From: Hungatella hathewayi
GTDB taxonomy: Bacteria; Bacillota; Clostridia; Lachnospirales; Lachnospiraceae
Direction: 5' to 3'
Length of the DNA stretch: 64,000 nucleotides
NCBI GenBank assembly: GCA_025149285.1
Contig: CP102274.1
Span: 2,681,501 to 2,745,500, forward strand
The translations under genes and the position numbers were made by a program. Below the pieces are notes generated by a model. That model did not search any database. It had not been told where the DNA came from and saw only the letters and a list, made by a program, of their open reading frames with translations. This document shows positions 25,711-34,126 of this stretch, in pieces. Position 1 is the stretch's first letter. Every line of letters begins with the position of its first letter.

Positions 25711-25762
25711 AAAAATAGCTGTGAAGTGGATCGTTTGCGATTCCGCTTCACAGCTATTTTTG
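25711..25762. terminator. Bidirectional intrinsic terminator between convergent genes
   Basis: AAAAATAGCTGTGAAG pairs with CTTCACAGCTATTTTT around an imperfectly paired GGATCGTTTGCGATTCC loop. The A tract on one side and T tract on the other let it serve both the CobW genes and the deacetylase gene on the opposite strand. Confidence 0.85.
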
Positions 25763-25784
25763 AGTTTGTAATACGTCCGGAAGA

Positions 25785-27179
25785 TTACATCTGGGGCACC
25801 GGAGTCGGCCTGGCCGGATCAAATACATCCGGGACGTTGAATAAGTCGCTTAAGCTGTCCGGGTAGTAGTACATGCGGTAGCCGTCTAAATTCCGTCTGC
25901 CCTGACGGAAATGATCGGGGCCCAGCTGCATCCAGTAAGGCGTGCTGGCATCCACGTTGCAGAAATAGCGGAATCCCAGTGATTTCAAATAGGTGAAGCG
26001 TTCGTTGTCATCCGTATAAGGCTTCCAGGTTCCGATATCGCTGCCAAAGGGGTAGAGAATGATATCAGTGGGGCCGATCAGGGACTCCACATTCTTTTCC
26101 CATTTGTCCGCGTCCACTTTGAAATGTTCCATGCTGATCGTACCCAAGTTGCGGTGGCCCCAGCTGTGGGAAGCCAGTTCCCAGCCATGGTCTTTCAGGC
26201 ACTGGGCGACGGCGGCCGCCTGTTTTAAGTCCTCATCGTAATTGGGATTGGTGTCCTTATAAGATTCATCTGTCCGGTATCCAAGAATTCCGTTATAGCC
26301 GGTAAAGGCGATAATGGCTCTTGCGCCCTTATAAGAAAATCCCGGGTGTTCCTTGATAAAGGTTTCCAGTATGGGAACGAGATCGAAATCTCCGGTGATG
26401 ACGCTTCCATCCTCCTGCTCCATCTCGGTGGTGGGATAACCGTCTTCCCCGATCACCATGCGGGTGGCGAAGCCGTCCCCCTTCATATATTCATAGTAGC
26501 ATACATCATCCTGCGACATGACAAAAGCCTTTTTCCCTTCGGGGAGCATGATATCACCGTAGACAAACTTGGGATTACCGTTCTCATCGGTTGTCTCATA
26601 GGCGAGATCATGGATCTTTACGAGAACGTACCCCCTGTCGTACATGGACTGCATCATCTTGATAAACTCGTCTTTTGTCGTCATCATCTGGTTGTAGCCG
26701 CCCTCCCGGCTGTCTCCGTCGAAGGCTTTGGAGGTATCGACGATCAGAGAGTGGAAGAACACGTGGGTGACTTCCTGCGGATTGATCCGTACCAGCCGGC
26801 TCATTTGATCCGTGTAGGCGGCGACGGCATCTGCAGCTTCCTTTGTGGAGGCGTAGCGGCTGTCGGAGGTGATTAAATTGATGGCACCTTCGTAATCGTA
26901 CTGTGCGGCCAGACTTTCCGCCTGTGTCAGGAGGTCGGTTAAACCGGTGTCCTCCGTCTCAGCCGCCGTTGTAATGATCTCCGGAGCGGTGGTTTCCGCC
27001 GTGGTCTGATGAACGGAGGCTTTGACCGAGCCGAACCCGGAGCGGTACCGGCCCAGTATGATGCCGCCCGTGACTAAGGCGGCTATCAGTAAAAATCCTG
27101 TTACAATGACAAGTATATTATGTATCATGCGGCGGCGTTTTTCCTGCTGACGCCGTTCGCGGTATTCTTCCATGTTCAT
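25785..27179 (-). CDS. Membrane-anchored polysaccharide deacetylase-like protein
   Basis: A 464-residue protein with a basic N terminus, one transmembrane helix (about residues 20-43), a Thr-rich spacer and helical region, and a C-terminal NodB-type domain (about 200-440). 'MSQDDV' near 232 stands where the catalytic TFDDG Asp pair is expected. 'ASHSWGHRN' near 348 supplies the zinc-binding His-x3-His, and 'LYPFGSD' a later motif. It would act on peptidoglycan or another surface glycan outside the membrane. The missing canonical TFDDG leaves activity somewhat uncertain. It is divergent from dacF and has its own AAGAGG ribosome binding site. Confidence 0.82.
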   Translation of the reverse strand: MNMEEYRERRQQEKRRRMIHNILVIVTGFLLIAALVTGGIILGRYRSGFGSVKASVHQTTAETTAPEIITTAAETEDTGLTDLLTQAESLAAQYDYEGAINLITSDSRYASTKEAADAVAAYTDQMSRLVRINPQEVTHVFFHSLIVDTSKAFDGDSREGGYNQMMTTKDEFIKMMQSMYDRGYVLVKIHDLAYETTDENGNPKFVYGDIMLPEGKKAFVMSQDDVCYYEYMKGDGFATRMVIGEDGYPTTEMEQEDGSVITGDFDLVPILETFIKEHPGFSYKGARAIIAFTGYNGILGYRTDESYKDTNPNYDEDLKQAAAVAQCLKDHGWELASHSWGHRNLGTISMEHFKVDADKWEKNVESLIGPTDIILYPFGSDIGTWKPYTDDNERFTYLKSLGFRYFCNVDASTPYWMQLGPDHFRQGRRNLDGYRMYYYPDSLSDLFNVPDVFDPARPTPVPQM

Positions 27180-27406
27180 GTTATAACCTCTTTTTCCAGT
27201 GTATTGAAGGGAGCTTTGGGAGGCCGGATCGCTCGGGACCGGCCCGGATACCGGACACAGTACAAACTCCTGACTCAGTATATCATACTTTCAGACAGGA
27301 TGAAATCGTATCACGGGAAAATTAAGGAAAAATTTTTGGCAAAAACTGGCATAGGAAGGGAAATCCCATCCATACAATGAAACAAAGGATTTAATCAGGG
27401 GAAATT

Positions 27407-28639
27407 ATGAAACGATTGTTAGCTCTTGTTTTAAGCATGCTGCTTTTCCTCTGTCCGTCTCATGCTGCGTGGGGGCAGGAGCCGGACATTGCCGTGGCGT
27501 CGGACATGGTAATCCGGTCGGAAGAAGCAAAGGCCGTAAACGCCGAGGGAGGGCCGTCCATACAGGCGCCCAGTGCGCTTCTAATGGAGGCATCCACCGG
27601 ACAGGTAATATACGAAAAAGATGCAGATACGAAAAGGAGTCCCGCCAGTATTACGAAAATCATGACACTGATCCTGATTTTTGACGCTCTGGATTCCGGG
27701 AAAATCAAAATGACCGACGAGGTGGTTACCAGCGCTCACGCCAAGTCCATGGGAGGTTCCCAGGTCTTTCTGGAAGAGGGGGAGACCCAGACGGTAGAGA
27801 CCATGATCAAATGCATCGTGGTGGCTTCCGGTAACGACGCTTCCGTAGCCATGGCGGAATACATAGCCGGGACAGAAGAGGAATTTGTGAAAATGATGAA
27901 CGAGAGAGCGGCAGGGCTTGGCATGACCAACACGCACTTTGAGGACTGCTGCGGTCTGACCGAGTCTCCTGATCATGTGACGACGGCCAGAGATATTGCC
28001 CTCATGTCCAGAGAACTGATTAATAAGTATCCCCAGATCCACAATTACTCCACCATCTGGATGGAGAACATCACCCACGTGACGAAACAGGGGACGAAGG
28101 AGTTCGGCCTGTCCAACACAAATAAGCTGTTAAAAATGGCGACGAACTTTCAGGTGACCGGTTTAAAGACGGGGTCTACCTCTCTGGCAAAATACTGTCT
28201 GTCTGCTACCGCAGAAAAAGACGGGGTCCGTCTGATCGCTTCCATCATGGCGGCACCCGATTATAAGGCCAGGTTTGCAGATGCGCAGACGCTGCTGAAT
28301 TACGGCTACGCCAACTGCCGGCTATATGAGGATAAGGAGATGCTTCCGCTTCCGGAACTGGCAGTGGATAACGGTGTGACGGACAGCGTGCCCTTAAAAT
28401 ACGGCGGCACCTTCTCTTACTTAAGCTTAAACGGAGAAGATCTGGCTGCCATAGAGAAGGAACTGGTACTGCCGGAATCCATAGCGGCGCCGGTAGAGGA
28501 AGGACAGAGTGCAGGTGTAATCCAGTACAGCCTGGCGGGGAAGAAGCTGGGAGAGGTCCCGGTACTCACGGCGGGAGCGGTGAAGGAAGCCGGATTCCTG
28601 GATTACTTTAAGAGAGTGCTGGCGGGATTTGCAGTTTGA
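27407..28639 (+). CDS. D-alanyl-D-alanine carboxypeptidase (penicillin-binding protein 5/6 family)
   Basis: A 410-residue secreted serine peptidase that trims the terminal D-Ala from peptidoglycan pentapeptides. It has a signal peptide (about 1-24), a catalytic domain with SxxK motif SITK near residue 81 (in 'SPASITKIMT'), SxN motif in 'VASGNDAS' near 140 and KTG in 'TGLKTGSTS' near 257, and a C-terminal beta domain with an amphipathic anchor ('FLDYFKRVLAGF'). The order and spacing match DacA/DacF/DacB proteins. Which of these paralogues it represents cannot be decided from sequence alone. It stands alone, closed by a strong terminator. Confidence 0.93.
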   Translation: MKRLLALVLSMLLFLCPSHAAWGQEPDIAVASDMVIRSEEAKAVNAEGGPSIQAPSALLMEASTGQVIYEKDADTKRSPASITKIMTLILIFDALDSGKIKMTDEVVTSAHAKSMGGSQVFLEEGETQTVETMIKCIVVASGNDASVAMAEYIAGTEEEFVKMMNERAAGLGMTNTHFEDCCGLTESPDHVTTARDIALMSRELINKYPQIHNYSTIWMENITHVTKQGTKEFGLSNTNKLLKMATNFQVTGLKTGSTSLAKYCLSATAEKDGVRLIASIMAAPDYKARFADAQTLLNYGYANCRLYEDKEMLPLPELAVDNGVTDSVPLKYGGTFSYLSLNGEDLAAIEKELVLPESIAAPVEEGQSAGVIQYSLAGKKLGEVPVLTAGAVKEAGFLDYFKRVLAGFAV

Positions 28640-28658
28640 CGGAGTGCGGCCGGAAATG

Positions 28659-28698
28659 AAAACGTGAGGAAAAGCAGGCGCTGCTTTTCCTCACGTTT
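28659..28698. terminator. Bidirectional intrinsic terminator between dac and hppA
   Basis: AAACGTGAGGAAAAGCAG and CTGCTTTTCCTCACGTTT form a perfect 18-base stem with only GCG as loop. It lies between two convergent genes and can stop transcription from both sides. Confidence 0.88.
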
Positions 28699-28700
28699 CT

Positions 28701-30683
28701 TTAAAGAAGACCTCCATACTGCAGGAACAGTGGAGCAAATACCAGGGAAACAATTGTCATCAGCTTAATTAAGATATTGATAGACGGTCCCGAAGTATCC
28801 TTAAACGGATCCCCTACCGTGTCACCGACAACAGCCGCCTTGTGAGCAGAGCTGCCTTTTCCGCCGTGATGGCCTGTCTCGATGTATTTCTTTGCATTGT
28901 CCCAGGCGCCTCCGGCGTTGGACATGAAGATGGCGGTGAGAACACCGGTTACCAGTGCACCGGTTAAAAGTCCCCCCAGTGCTTCCGGTCCGAGAATCAG
29001 TCCGACGGCCAGTGGGACGAGCACTGCCATAAGGCCGGGGAGGAACATTTCGCGGAGCGCCGCAGTGGTGGAGATGGATACGCAGGAGGCGTAATCCGGC
29101 CGGTCGGTCCCTTTCAGGATACCCGGCTTTTCACGGAACTGCCTGCGCACTTCTTCGATCATCTGATGGGCCGCCTTTGACACGGACTCCATCGTCATGG
29201 AAGAGAAGAGGAAGGTGAGCATTCCGCCGATGAACAGTCCAATGATCACATGAGCATTTAAAATATCTATGGTGGTTAAATGGACTGCTTCCGCATAGGA
29301 GACGAACAGGGCCAGGGCGGTTAAGGCGGCAGAACCGATGGCGAAGCCTTTGCCGATGGCGGCTGTGGTGTTGCCTACGGAATCCAGTTTGTCGGTGATT
29401 TCACGGACCGAATCATCGAGACCTGCCATTTCCGCGATGCCGCCGGCGTTATCTGCGATGGGACCGTAGGCGTCGATTGCGACGGTGATACCGGTGGTAG
29501 AGAGCATTCCGACCGCGGCTAAGGCAATTCCGTAGAGGCCCATCAGACGGTAGGAGACGAGAATGCCGATACAGACCAGAAGGATCGGAATCGCAGTAGA
29601 CTGCATACCAACGGCAATTCCGCTGATCACTGTGGTGGCAGATCCGGTCTCAGACTGACTGGCAATCTTTTTCACGAAGCGGTAATCCCCGGAGGTATAG
29701 ATTTCCGTGACGAATCCGATCATAACACCCACAAGGAGACCGGCGATGACCGCAAATGCGGCATTGAAGCTGCCGAAGTACATGCGGCTTAAGAGGAATG
29801 CGGCGGCCACAACCAGGGCGGTGGCGCTGTACTCTCCGGATTTCAGTGCGCGGTGGGGATTGGAATTGTTGCCCGCTCTCACAATCAAAGCCCCGATTAT
29901 GGACGCGATAACCCCGCATGCGGAGAGCAGCAGCGGGAAGATTACGCCTGCCTCCCGATAAAATACGACGCCCAGCGTCAGCGCAGATATCAGGGATCCC
30001 ACATACGACTCGAACAAGTCGGCTCCCATACCGGCCACATCACCTACATTGTCGCCTACATTGTCTGCGATGACAGCCGGGTTTCTGGGGTCGTCTTCCG
30101 GGATTCCGGCTTCCACTTTTCCAACCAGGTCGGCGCCTACATCGGCCGCTTTGGTGTAAATTCCGCCTCCGACACGGGCGAATAATGCGATGGAAGAGGC
30201 TCCGAGGCTGAAGCCTGCAAGCACCTCCACATTTTTTGTTATCAGGAAAAGCGTTCCGACACCCAGAAGTCCCAGGCCGACGACGGCCATACCCATGACA
30301 CTGCCGCCGGAGAACGCCACGGATAAGGCCCGGCTCATGCCGGAGGTTCTTGCGGCATTGGCGGTACGGCAGTTGGCGCGGATTGCCACGCTCATTCCAA
30401 GATAACCGGCAATGGTGGAGAAGGCGCTGCCCACAAGGAAGCAGATGGCCGTAGTCCAGCTGCGCGTTCCAAGGCCGATCACAACGAAGAGGACGGCGAC
30501 GAAGATGATGAGGACGCGGTATTCCGACGTCATAAATGCCCTGGCGCCTTCTGCAATGGCGTCCGCAATCTCACGCATCCGGTCGTTGCCCGGATCCTGC
30601 TTAATCACATGAAGGCGCAGAAAAACAGCGAATAAAAGGCCGATCAGGCCGATGACGGGGACAGACAGTATCATTTTTTCCAT
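28701..30683 (-). CDS. hppA: Membrane-bound ion-translocating pyrophosphatase
   Basis: A 660-residue protein with about 16 membrane helices that couples pyrophosphate hydrolysis to pumping of H+ or Na+. The substrate loop '[23 protein letters not shown]' (key D, D, K, E, D, D residues) and '[20 protein letters not shown]' are intact (each shown for motif only). '[10 protein letters not shown]' has alanine where potassium-independent enzymes have lysine, so this is a potassium-dependent type. Sodium pumping is common in anaerobes, but I cannot decide it here. I chose ATG at 30683, because GGGAGGG lies just before it; an upstream in-frame ATG at 30704 has no such site. Confidence 0.95.
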   Translation of the reverse strand: MEKMILSVPVIGLIGLLFAVFLRLHVIKQDPGNDRMREIADAIAEGARAFMTSEYRVLIIFVAVLFVVIGLGTRSWTTAICFLVGSAFSTIAGYLGMSVAIRANCRTANAARTSGMSRALSVAFSGGSVMGMAVVGLGLLGVGTLFLITKNVEVLAGFSLGASSIALFARVGGGIYTKAADVGADLVGKVEAGIPEDDPRNPAVIADNVGDNVGDVAGMGADLFESYVGSLISALTLGVVFYREAGVIFPLLLSACGVIASIIGALIVRAGNNSNPHRALKSGEYSATALVVAAAFLLSRMYFGSFNAAFAVIAGLLVGVMIGFVTEIYTSGDYRFVKKIASQSETGSATTVISGIAVGMQSTAIPILLVCIGILVSYRLMGLYGIALAAVGMLSTTGITVAIDAYGPIADNAGGIAEMAGLDDSVREITDKLDSVGNTTAAIGKGFAIGSAALTALALFVSYAEAVHLTTIDILNAHVIIGLFIGGMLTFLFSSMTMESVSKAAHQMIEEVRRQFREKPGILKGTDRPDYASCVSISTTAALREMFLPGLMAVLVPLAVGLILGPEALGGLLTGALVTGVLTAIFMSNAGGAWDNAKKYIETGHHGGKGSSAHKAAVVGDTVGDPFKDTSGPSINILIKLMTIVSLVFAPLFLQYGGLL

Positions 30684-30736
30684 AATAACCCTCCCAATTT
30701 TCATGATATTTGTGCAAATTGATACCTGTGTCCCTT

Positions 30737-30765
30737 ATTGTATCAGATAAACTGCGATATTACAA
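30737..30765 (-). promoter_or_regulatory. Probable promoter of hppA
   Basis: On the minus strand TTGTAA and TACAAT are separated by 17 bases, with TGA directly before the -10 giving an extended -10 element. It lies 54 bases upstream of the chosen start. Confidence 0.55.
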
Positions 30766-30820
30766 CAAAAAATTTTAGATAACCTAAAAATAATTTAGGA
30801 TTATTTGTTTTTCAATTTAG

Positions 30821-30849
30821 TTGACAAACAATATTATACGATATATAAT
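30821..30849 (+). promoter_or_regulatory. Consensus sigma-A promoter of the PspC-PadR operon
   Basis: TTGACA at 30821-30826 and TATAAT at 30844-30849 with exactly 17 bases between are both perfect consensus hexamers. The surrounding 90 bases are extremely AT-rich. AACAATATTATAC occurs twice (overlapping the spacer and again just before the ribosome binding site), and CCTAAA-5-TTTAGG lies upstream at 30783-30799; these could be PadR operator parts. Confidence 0.75.
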
Positions 30850-30926
30850 ATAAATATACTATACAAGATATAATATAGAACACAAAACAATATTATACTA
30901 AACAATAAGAGAAAGGTCGAGTGAGT

Positions 30927-31178
30927 ATGGAGACGAAGCGTTTATACCGTTCAGTAAAGAATAAAGTGATTTGCGGCGTGTGCGGCGGTATCGGAGAGTA
31001 TTTTAATGTGGACCCGGTTATTATAAGGCTCATATGGGTGATTCTGATGTTCTTCCAGCCATGGCGCCATTTGTTCCATTCGTTTGCGGGATTTTCCCTC
31101 ATCGGCGGAAGCCTGGTCGTTTATTTCATTGCGGCAGTCATTATACCGCGGGCGCCCTCGGATGACGGAAGCTGCTGA
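30927..31178 (+). CDS. PspC-domain membrane protein (first copy)
   Basis: An 83-residue protein: 'RLYRSVKNKVICGVCGGIGEYFNVDP' (key motif CGVCGGIGEYF) is the PspC signature, followed by a hydrophobic helix ending 'VYFIAAVIIP'. PspC proteins are envelope-stress associated and can act as toxins or regulators at the membrane. A GTG at 30921 is an alternative start; alignment with the second copy in this operon favours the ATG at 30927. It is first in an operon with padR, DUF1700 and DUF4097 genes. Confidence 0.88.
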   Translation: METKRLYRSVKNKVICGVCGGIGEYFNVDPVIIRLIWVILMFFQPWRHLFHSFAGFSLIGGSLVVYFIAAVIIPRAPSDDGSC

Positions 31179-31219
31179 GCTTTCCAGATCTGACTGAATG
31201 AGAAGATAGGAGTGGGAAT

Positions 31220-31540
31220 ATGGTTTTTAACACAGGTGCAGCCCTCCTTGATGCGATTGTACTGGCGGTCGTGTCAAAGGAACAGGAAGGGACTTACGGA
31301 TATAAAATTACACAGGATGTGAGAAATGTCATAGACATTTCGGAATCAACCCTTTATCCGGTGCTTCGCAGGCTCCAGAAGGAAGAGTGTCTGGAAGTAT
31401 ACGATATGGCGATCGACGGAAGAAACCGCAGATACTACAAGATTACGGAAAAGGGCAGAGTACAGCTGAAGCTGTACAAAGGTGAGTGGGCAGGCTACTC
31501 CCGGAAGATATCTCAAATCTTTGAGGAGGCATTCATATGA
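31220..31540 (+). CDS. PadR-family transcriptional regulator
   Basis: A 106-residue winged-helix protein. The motif 'TYGYKITQDV' followed by 'STLYPVLRRLQKEECLEVYD' (residues near 28-60) is the PadR core, and 'RRYYKITEKGRVQL' the wing. PadR proteins of this small class repress nearby envelope genes. The stop codon overlaps the DUF1700 start by four bases (ATGA), so the two are coupled; this PadR-DUF1700-DUF4097 order is a recurrent Firmicutes cassette in which PadR is autoregulatory. Confidence 0.92.
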   Translation: MVFNTGAALLDAIVLAVVSKEQEGTYGYKITQDVRNVIDISESTLYPVLRRLQKEECLEVYDMAIDGRNRRYYKITEKGRVQLKLYKGEWAGYSRKISQIFEEAFI

Positions 31541-32265
31541 ACAGGGAAGAGTTTATGAAGGAGCTGGAATATCTGCTTTCTGATATTCCGGATGAAGAAA
31601 AGGCGGAAGCCATCGGCTACTACAGAGATTATCTGGAGGAAGCCGGAGAGGAGAATGAGGAGGCGGCAATCAGGGAATTCGGAAGTCCGGAGCGCATCGC
31701 GGCGATTATCCGTTCCGATTTATCGGGGCATCTGGAGGACGGCGGAGAGTTTACGGATAAAGGATATGAGGATGAACGGTTCCGCGATCCGAATTACCAG
31801 GTGGCGAAGCGGTATGATTTACCGGACGCCGTGGAAGGGCAGAAGACAGAGGAACGGGAAGAAAAGAGAGAGAATCAGCCGAGAACCAACCGTACGGTGA
31901 AGCTTATCCTGTGGATTATCTTAATCATTGTGGCGGCTCCTGTTCTGTTTGGAATCGGCGGAGGACTGGTCGGAATGTTCGGCGGCCTCTTCGGACTTCT
32001 GGTAGCGGCAGTGGTGGTTGTGGGCGTCCTTACAGCTGCGCTGTTTATCTGCGGGATTGCACTGCTGATTGTGGGAATCGTATCGATGGTGATTCATCCG
32101 CTAAGCGGAGTTCTGATGATTGGCATTTCCGTACTGACGCTGGGATTTGCCTTTGCGTGCCTGGCTTTATGCGGAGCGTTTTATGGTAAGTTTCTGCCGT
32201 TTTTGTTCCGGTCGATTGTGAACGGAATCAGTGGTTTGCTCTACGGAAGGAGGAGTCGCTCATGA
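31537..32265 (+). CDS. DUF1700 (HAAS domain) membrane protein
   Basis: A 242-residue protein. Residues 1-70 hold the HAAS signature: 'FMKELEYLLSDIPDEEKAEA' then 'YYRDYLEEAG' and 'REFGSPERIA'. A charged linker follows, then four hydrophobic helices from about 125. Such proteins are thought to pass an envelope signal to the PadR regulator. Its start overlaps padR and its stop overlaps the DUF4097 gene, so the three are translationally coupled. Confidence 0.9.
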   Translation: MNREEFMKELEYLLSDIPDEEKAEAIGYYRDYLEEAGEENEEAAIREFGSPERIAAIIRSDLSGHLEDGGEFTDKGYEDERFRDPNYQVAKRYDLPDAVEGQKTEEREEKRENQPRTNRTVKLILWIILIIVAAPVLFGIGGGLVGMFGGLFGLLVAAVVVVGVLTAALFICGIALLIVGIVSMVIHPLSGVLMIGISVLTLGFAFACLALCGAFYGKFLPFLFRSIVNGISGLLYGRRSRS

Positions 32266-33224
32266 AGAATTTTATGAAGGTATGTCTGATCGCAGGCGGC
32301 GTCTGCATCCTGATCGGAGGCGGAATTACCACTGTGGCGGCCGCCATGGGTGGAAGGCTGTCGGATTTGCCATCCTGGAATTACAGATGGCTCGGCCGGG
32401 ATATTGTCGGTGACATCACTGGCGACCTCCGATCAGAGATGGATGATCTTGGCCGTGACTTATCGGATCAGTTTGACGACAGCTTTGATGAACTGGACCG
32501 GGAATTTGATGAGATTGGCCGCCGCCATGACGGGGTGAATGACGGGGAATTGAACGAGAGTGAATTTTCCGGGATCTATGCGAGAAAGCTGGATCTGGAG
32601 GTTCGGAGAGGCAGGGCGTTTATCACATATGACGCCCCGGCGGATAAGATCGTTGTTTCCAGCGGGGAAGATATGTCACGATGGAATGTCTACAGCGAAG
32701 AGGATGAACTGAAGGTAACCGTTGGGTCCAAGTCCTGGGATTCCTATGACTATGAAGATACGGTAGTCTATATCCACGTTCCGGCGGATTACCGTTTCGA
32801 GGAGGTCGAACTGAAGGTTAAGGCCCAGAGAAACAACAGGGTGATAAACAGTGATAACGGCCCCGCCATTACAGCCGAGGCGTTAAAGGCCGACAAGATA
32901 GAGATCGACGCGGCAGTAGGGGCGGTAAGTGTGACCGGAGCCGATGCAGGAAAGCTGGAGGTTGATTCCGATGTGGGAGCCGTAAAATTTGAAGGAAATG
33001 TAGACGGAGATGTGGACGCGGAATGCAGCGTCGGCGCTGTCAAACTCGATCTGGCAGGAGAAAAGGCGGACTTTAACTACGAGATCAAGTGCAGGGTAGG
33101 CAGTATTACCGTTGACGGCGAGGGCTTTTCCGGACTGTCCAAGGAGAGAAAGATAAATAACGGGGCAGCAAAAAAGATGGAACTGGACTGCAGCACAGGA
33201 GCGATTGAAGTTAAATTTCATTGA
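32262..33224 (+). CDS. DUF4097 envelope protein, beta-helix-like
   Basis: A 320-residue protein with an N-terminal membrane helix (about residues 7-30), an acidic coiled region (50-100) and a C-terminal DUF4097 domain (about 110-320) with repeated short beta strands such as 'IEIDAAVGAVSVTGADAGKLEVDSDVGAV' (the recurring unit is D-x-x-V-G-A-V). These form a right-handed beta-helix-like fold exposed outside the membrane. It is the last coupled gene of the PadR-DUF1700-DUF4097 unit and is followed after 43 bases by a second PspC gene. Confidence 0.87.
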   Translation: MKNFMKVCLIAGGVCILIGGGITTVAAAMGGRLSDLPSWNYRWLGRDIVGDITGDLRSEMDDLGRDLSDQFDDSFDELDREFDEIGRRHDGVNDGELNESEFSGIYARKLDLEVRRGRAFITYDAPADKIVVSSGEDMSRWNVYSEEDELKVTVGSKSWDSYDYEDTVVYIHVPADYRFEEVELKVKAQRNNRVINSDNGPAITAEALKADKIEIDAAVGAVSVTGADAGKLEVDSDVGAVKFEGNVDGDVDAECSVGAVKLDLAGEKADFNYEIKCRVGSITVDGEGFSGLSKERKINNGAAKKMELDCSTGAIEVKFH

Positions 33225-33267
33225 AGCAAAGGAACTCATACAGGGAAAACAGAGAGGAGATTCAAAG

Positions 33268-33459
33268 ATGGATGACAGAGAGACGAGAAGATTATATCGT
33301 TCAGATACAGATAAGATGATTTGCGGCGTATGCGGAGGAATCGGTGAGTACTTCAACGTCGACCCTACGCTGATCCGCCTCTTATGGGCGGTGCTGGCCT
33401 GTTCCGGCACAGGCGTTGTGGCCTATTTCATCGCAGCAATCATTATTCCGCGCAGATAG
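33268..33459 (+). CDS. PspC-domain membrane protein (second copy)
   Basis: A 63-residue PspC protein, 'RLYRSDTDKMICGVCGGIGEYFNVDP', nearly identical in its core to the first copy at the head of the operon. It is shorter by about 20 residues in the middle hydrophobic part, and ends with a single helix and 'IIPRR'. The upstream open frame to 33205 is ignored, because GAGAGGAG lies before 33268. Having two PspC copies bracket one operon is unusual enough to note. Confidence 0.88.
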   Translation: MDDRETRRLYRSDTDKMICGVCGGIGEYFNVDPTLIRLLWAVLACSGTGVVAYFIAAIIIPRR

Positions 33460-33485
33460 GAATCGCGCGGACAGGAATACCATTC

Positions 33486-33521
33486 AGGCTCCGGCTGCTT
33501 TTGCGGTCAGGAGCCTTTTTA
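33486..33521 (+). terminator. Intrinsic terminator after the PspC-PadR operon
   Basis: AGGCTCC and GGAGCCT close a loop of about 20 bases and are followed by TTTTTAT. Confidence 0.75.
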
Positions 33522-33651
33522 TGGATCCTGCATACCGCATTCGGGCCGCCCTGCCATTCCGTAAAACAGAAATCCCTCCAGTCCGGATGTTTAGGGGGGC
33601 TTATAACGGGTATACTCTCTTTAGATTCGAGAAAGGAGCAAGCCCGTAATT

Positions 33652-33864
33652 ATGTCAAAAGGAAAAAAGAACGAACCATTCGATCCTCACAATTTAAAAC
33701 CAGAGGAAATACTTAAATTCGAAATTGCCACGGAGTTAGGGCTCAGTGACAAAGTAATCACAGGCGGCTGGCGTTCCCTTACCGCAAAGGAAAGCGGCCG
33801 TATCGGAGGTCTCATTACGAAACGAAAACGTGAATTAAAACAGGAGGCTTTGGGAGAAAAATAG
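33652..33864 (+). CDS. Small acid-soluble spore protein, alpha/beta type
   Basis: A 70-residue DNA-binding protein that coats spore DNA. 'LKFEIATELGLSDKV' and 'ESGRIGGLITKRKREL' are the two conserved helices of alpha/beta-type SASP; the Glu-Ile cleavage site of the germination protease is visible in 'FEIATELG'. Length and charge are typical for the clostridial variant. It shows that the host forms endospores. Expression by sigma-G in the forespore is expected, but I could not identify a convincing sigma-G promoter upstream. Confidence 0.9.
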   Translation: MSKGKKNEPFDPHNLKPEEILKFEIATELGLSDKVITGGWRSLTAKESGRIGGLITKRKRELKQEALGEK

Positions 33865-33879
33865 GTACTATGCCACAAA

Positions 33880-33940
33880 GCCAGGGGAGCGCAAAAAGGA
33901 GACCAGGTCTGACGAACAGACGGCTTCCTGTCTCCCTGGC
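33880..33940 (+). other. Structured segment after the spore protein gene
   Basis: Nested pairings GCCAG/CTGGC (33880-33884 with 33936-33940), GGAGAC/GTCTCC (33898-33903 with 33930-33935) and GTCTG/CAGAC (33907-33911 with 33917-33921) would give one elongated hairpin in RNA. It lies directly before a terminator and may be the 3' structure of the spore protein mRNA. It does not match any riboswitch class that I know. Confidence 0.4.
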
Positions 33941-33947
33941 GGCAGCT

Positions 33948-34008
33948 GCGGGGGCTGTGAAATACGGAGTTCATACAGCTCTGTCTTTTCTCCAGCCCCT
34001 GCTTTTTA
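33948..34008 (+). terminator. Intrinsic terminator between spore protein and cobalamin operon
   Basis: GCGGGGGCTG and CAGCCCCTGC pair with one mismatch, an inner CTGTGAA/TTCATACAG stem lengthens the structure, and TTTTTATT follows. Confidence 0.65.
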
Positions 34009-34075
34009 TTGGAATTCGGTCAGAATCAGGCGCTCTTCTTTGATATCCTGTGGAAAGCCTGCTGTTTAAAAAAAC

Positions 34076-34104
34076 TTGCCACCCCACCCCTTATCCATTA
34101 TAAT
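34076..34104 (+). promoter_or_regulatory. Promoter of the cobalamin biosynthesis operon
   Basis: TTGCCA at 34076-34081 and TATAAT at 34099-34104 are spaced by 17 bases. Transcription would start near 34111, only about 16 bases before the cbiD start codon, leaving space for the ribosome binding site (GAAAGAGG) but for no leader RNA. Confidence 0.7.
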
Positions 34105-34126
34105 ATACGGGAAAGAGGAAAAGGCA

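Noticed and set aside
28882..30612. Several plus-strand ORFs opposite hppA
   Set aside because: They have no ribosome binding sites, and their products are low-complexity shadows of the conserved pyrophosphatase gene.
33880..33960. Possible cobalamin riboswitch before cbiD (GGAGACC-like string)
   Set aside because: Only a short string resembles the B12 box; the conserved core and the paired regions expected upstream would fall inside the spore protein gene, and the operon promoter lies downstream of it.
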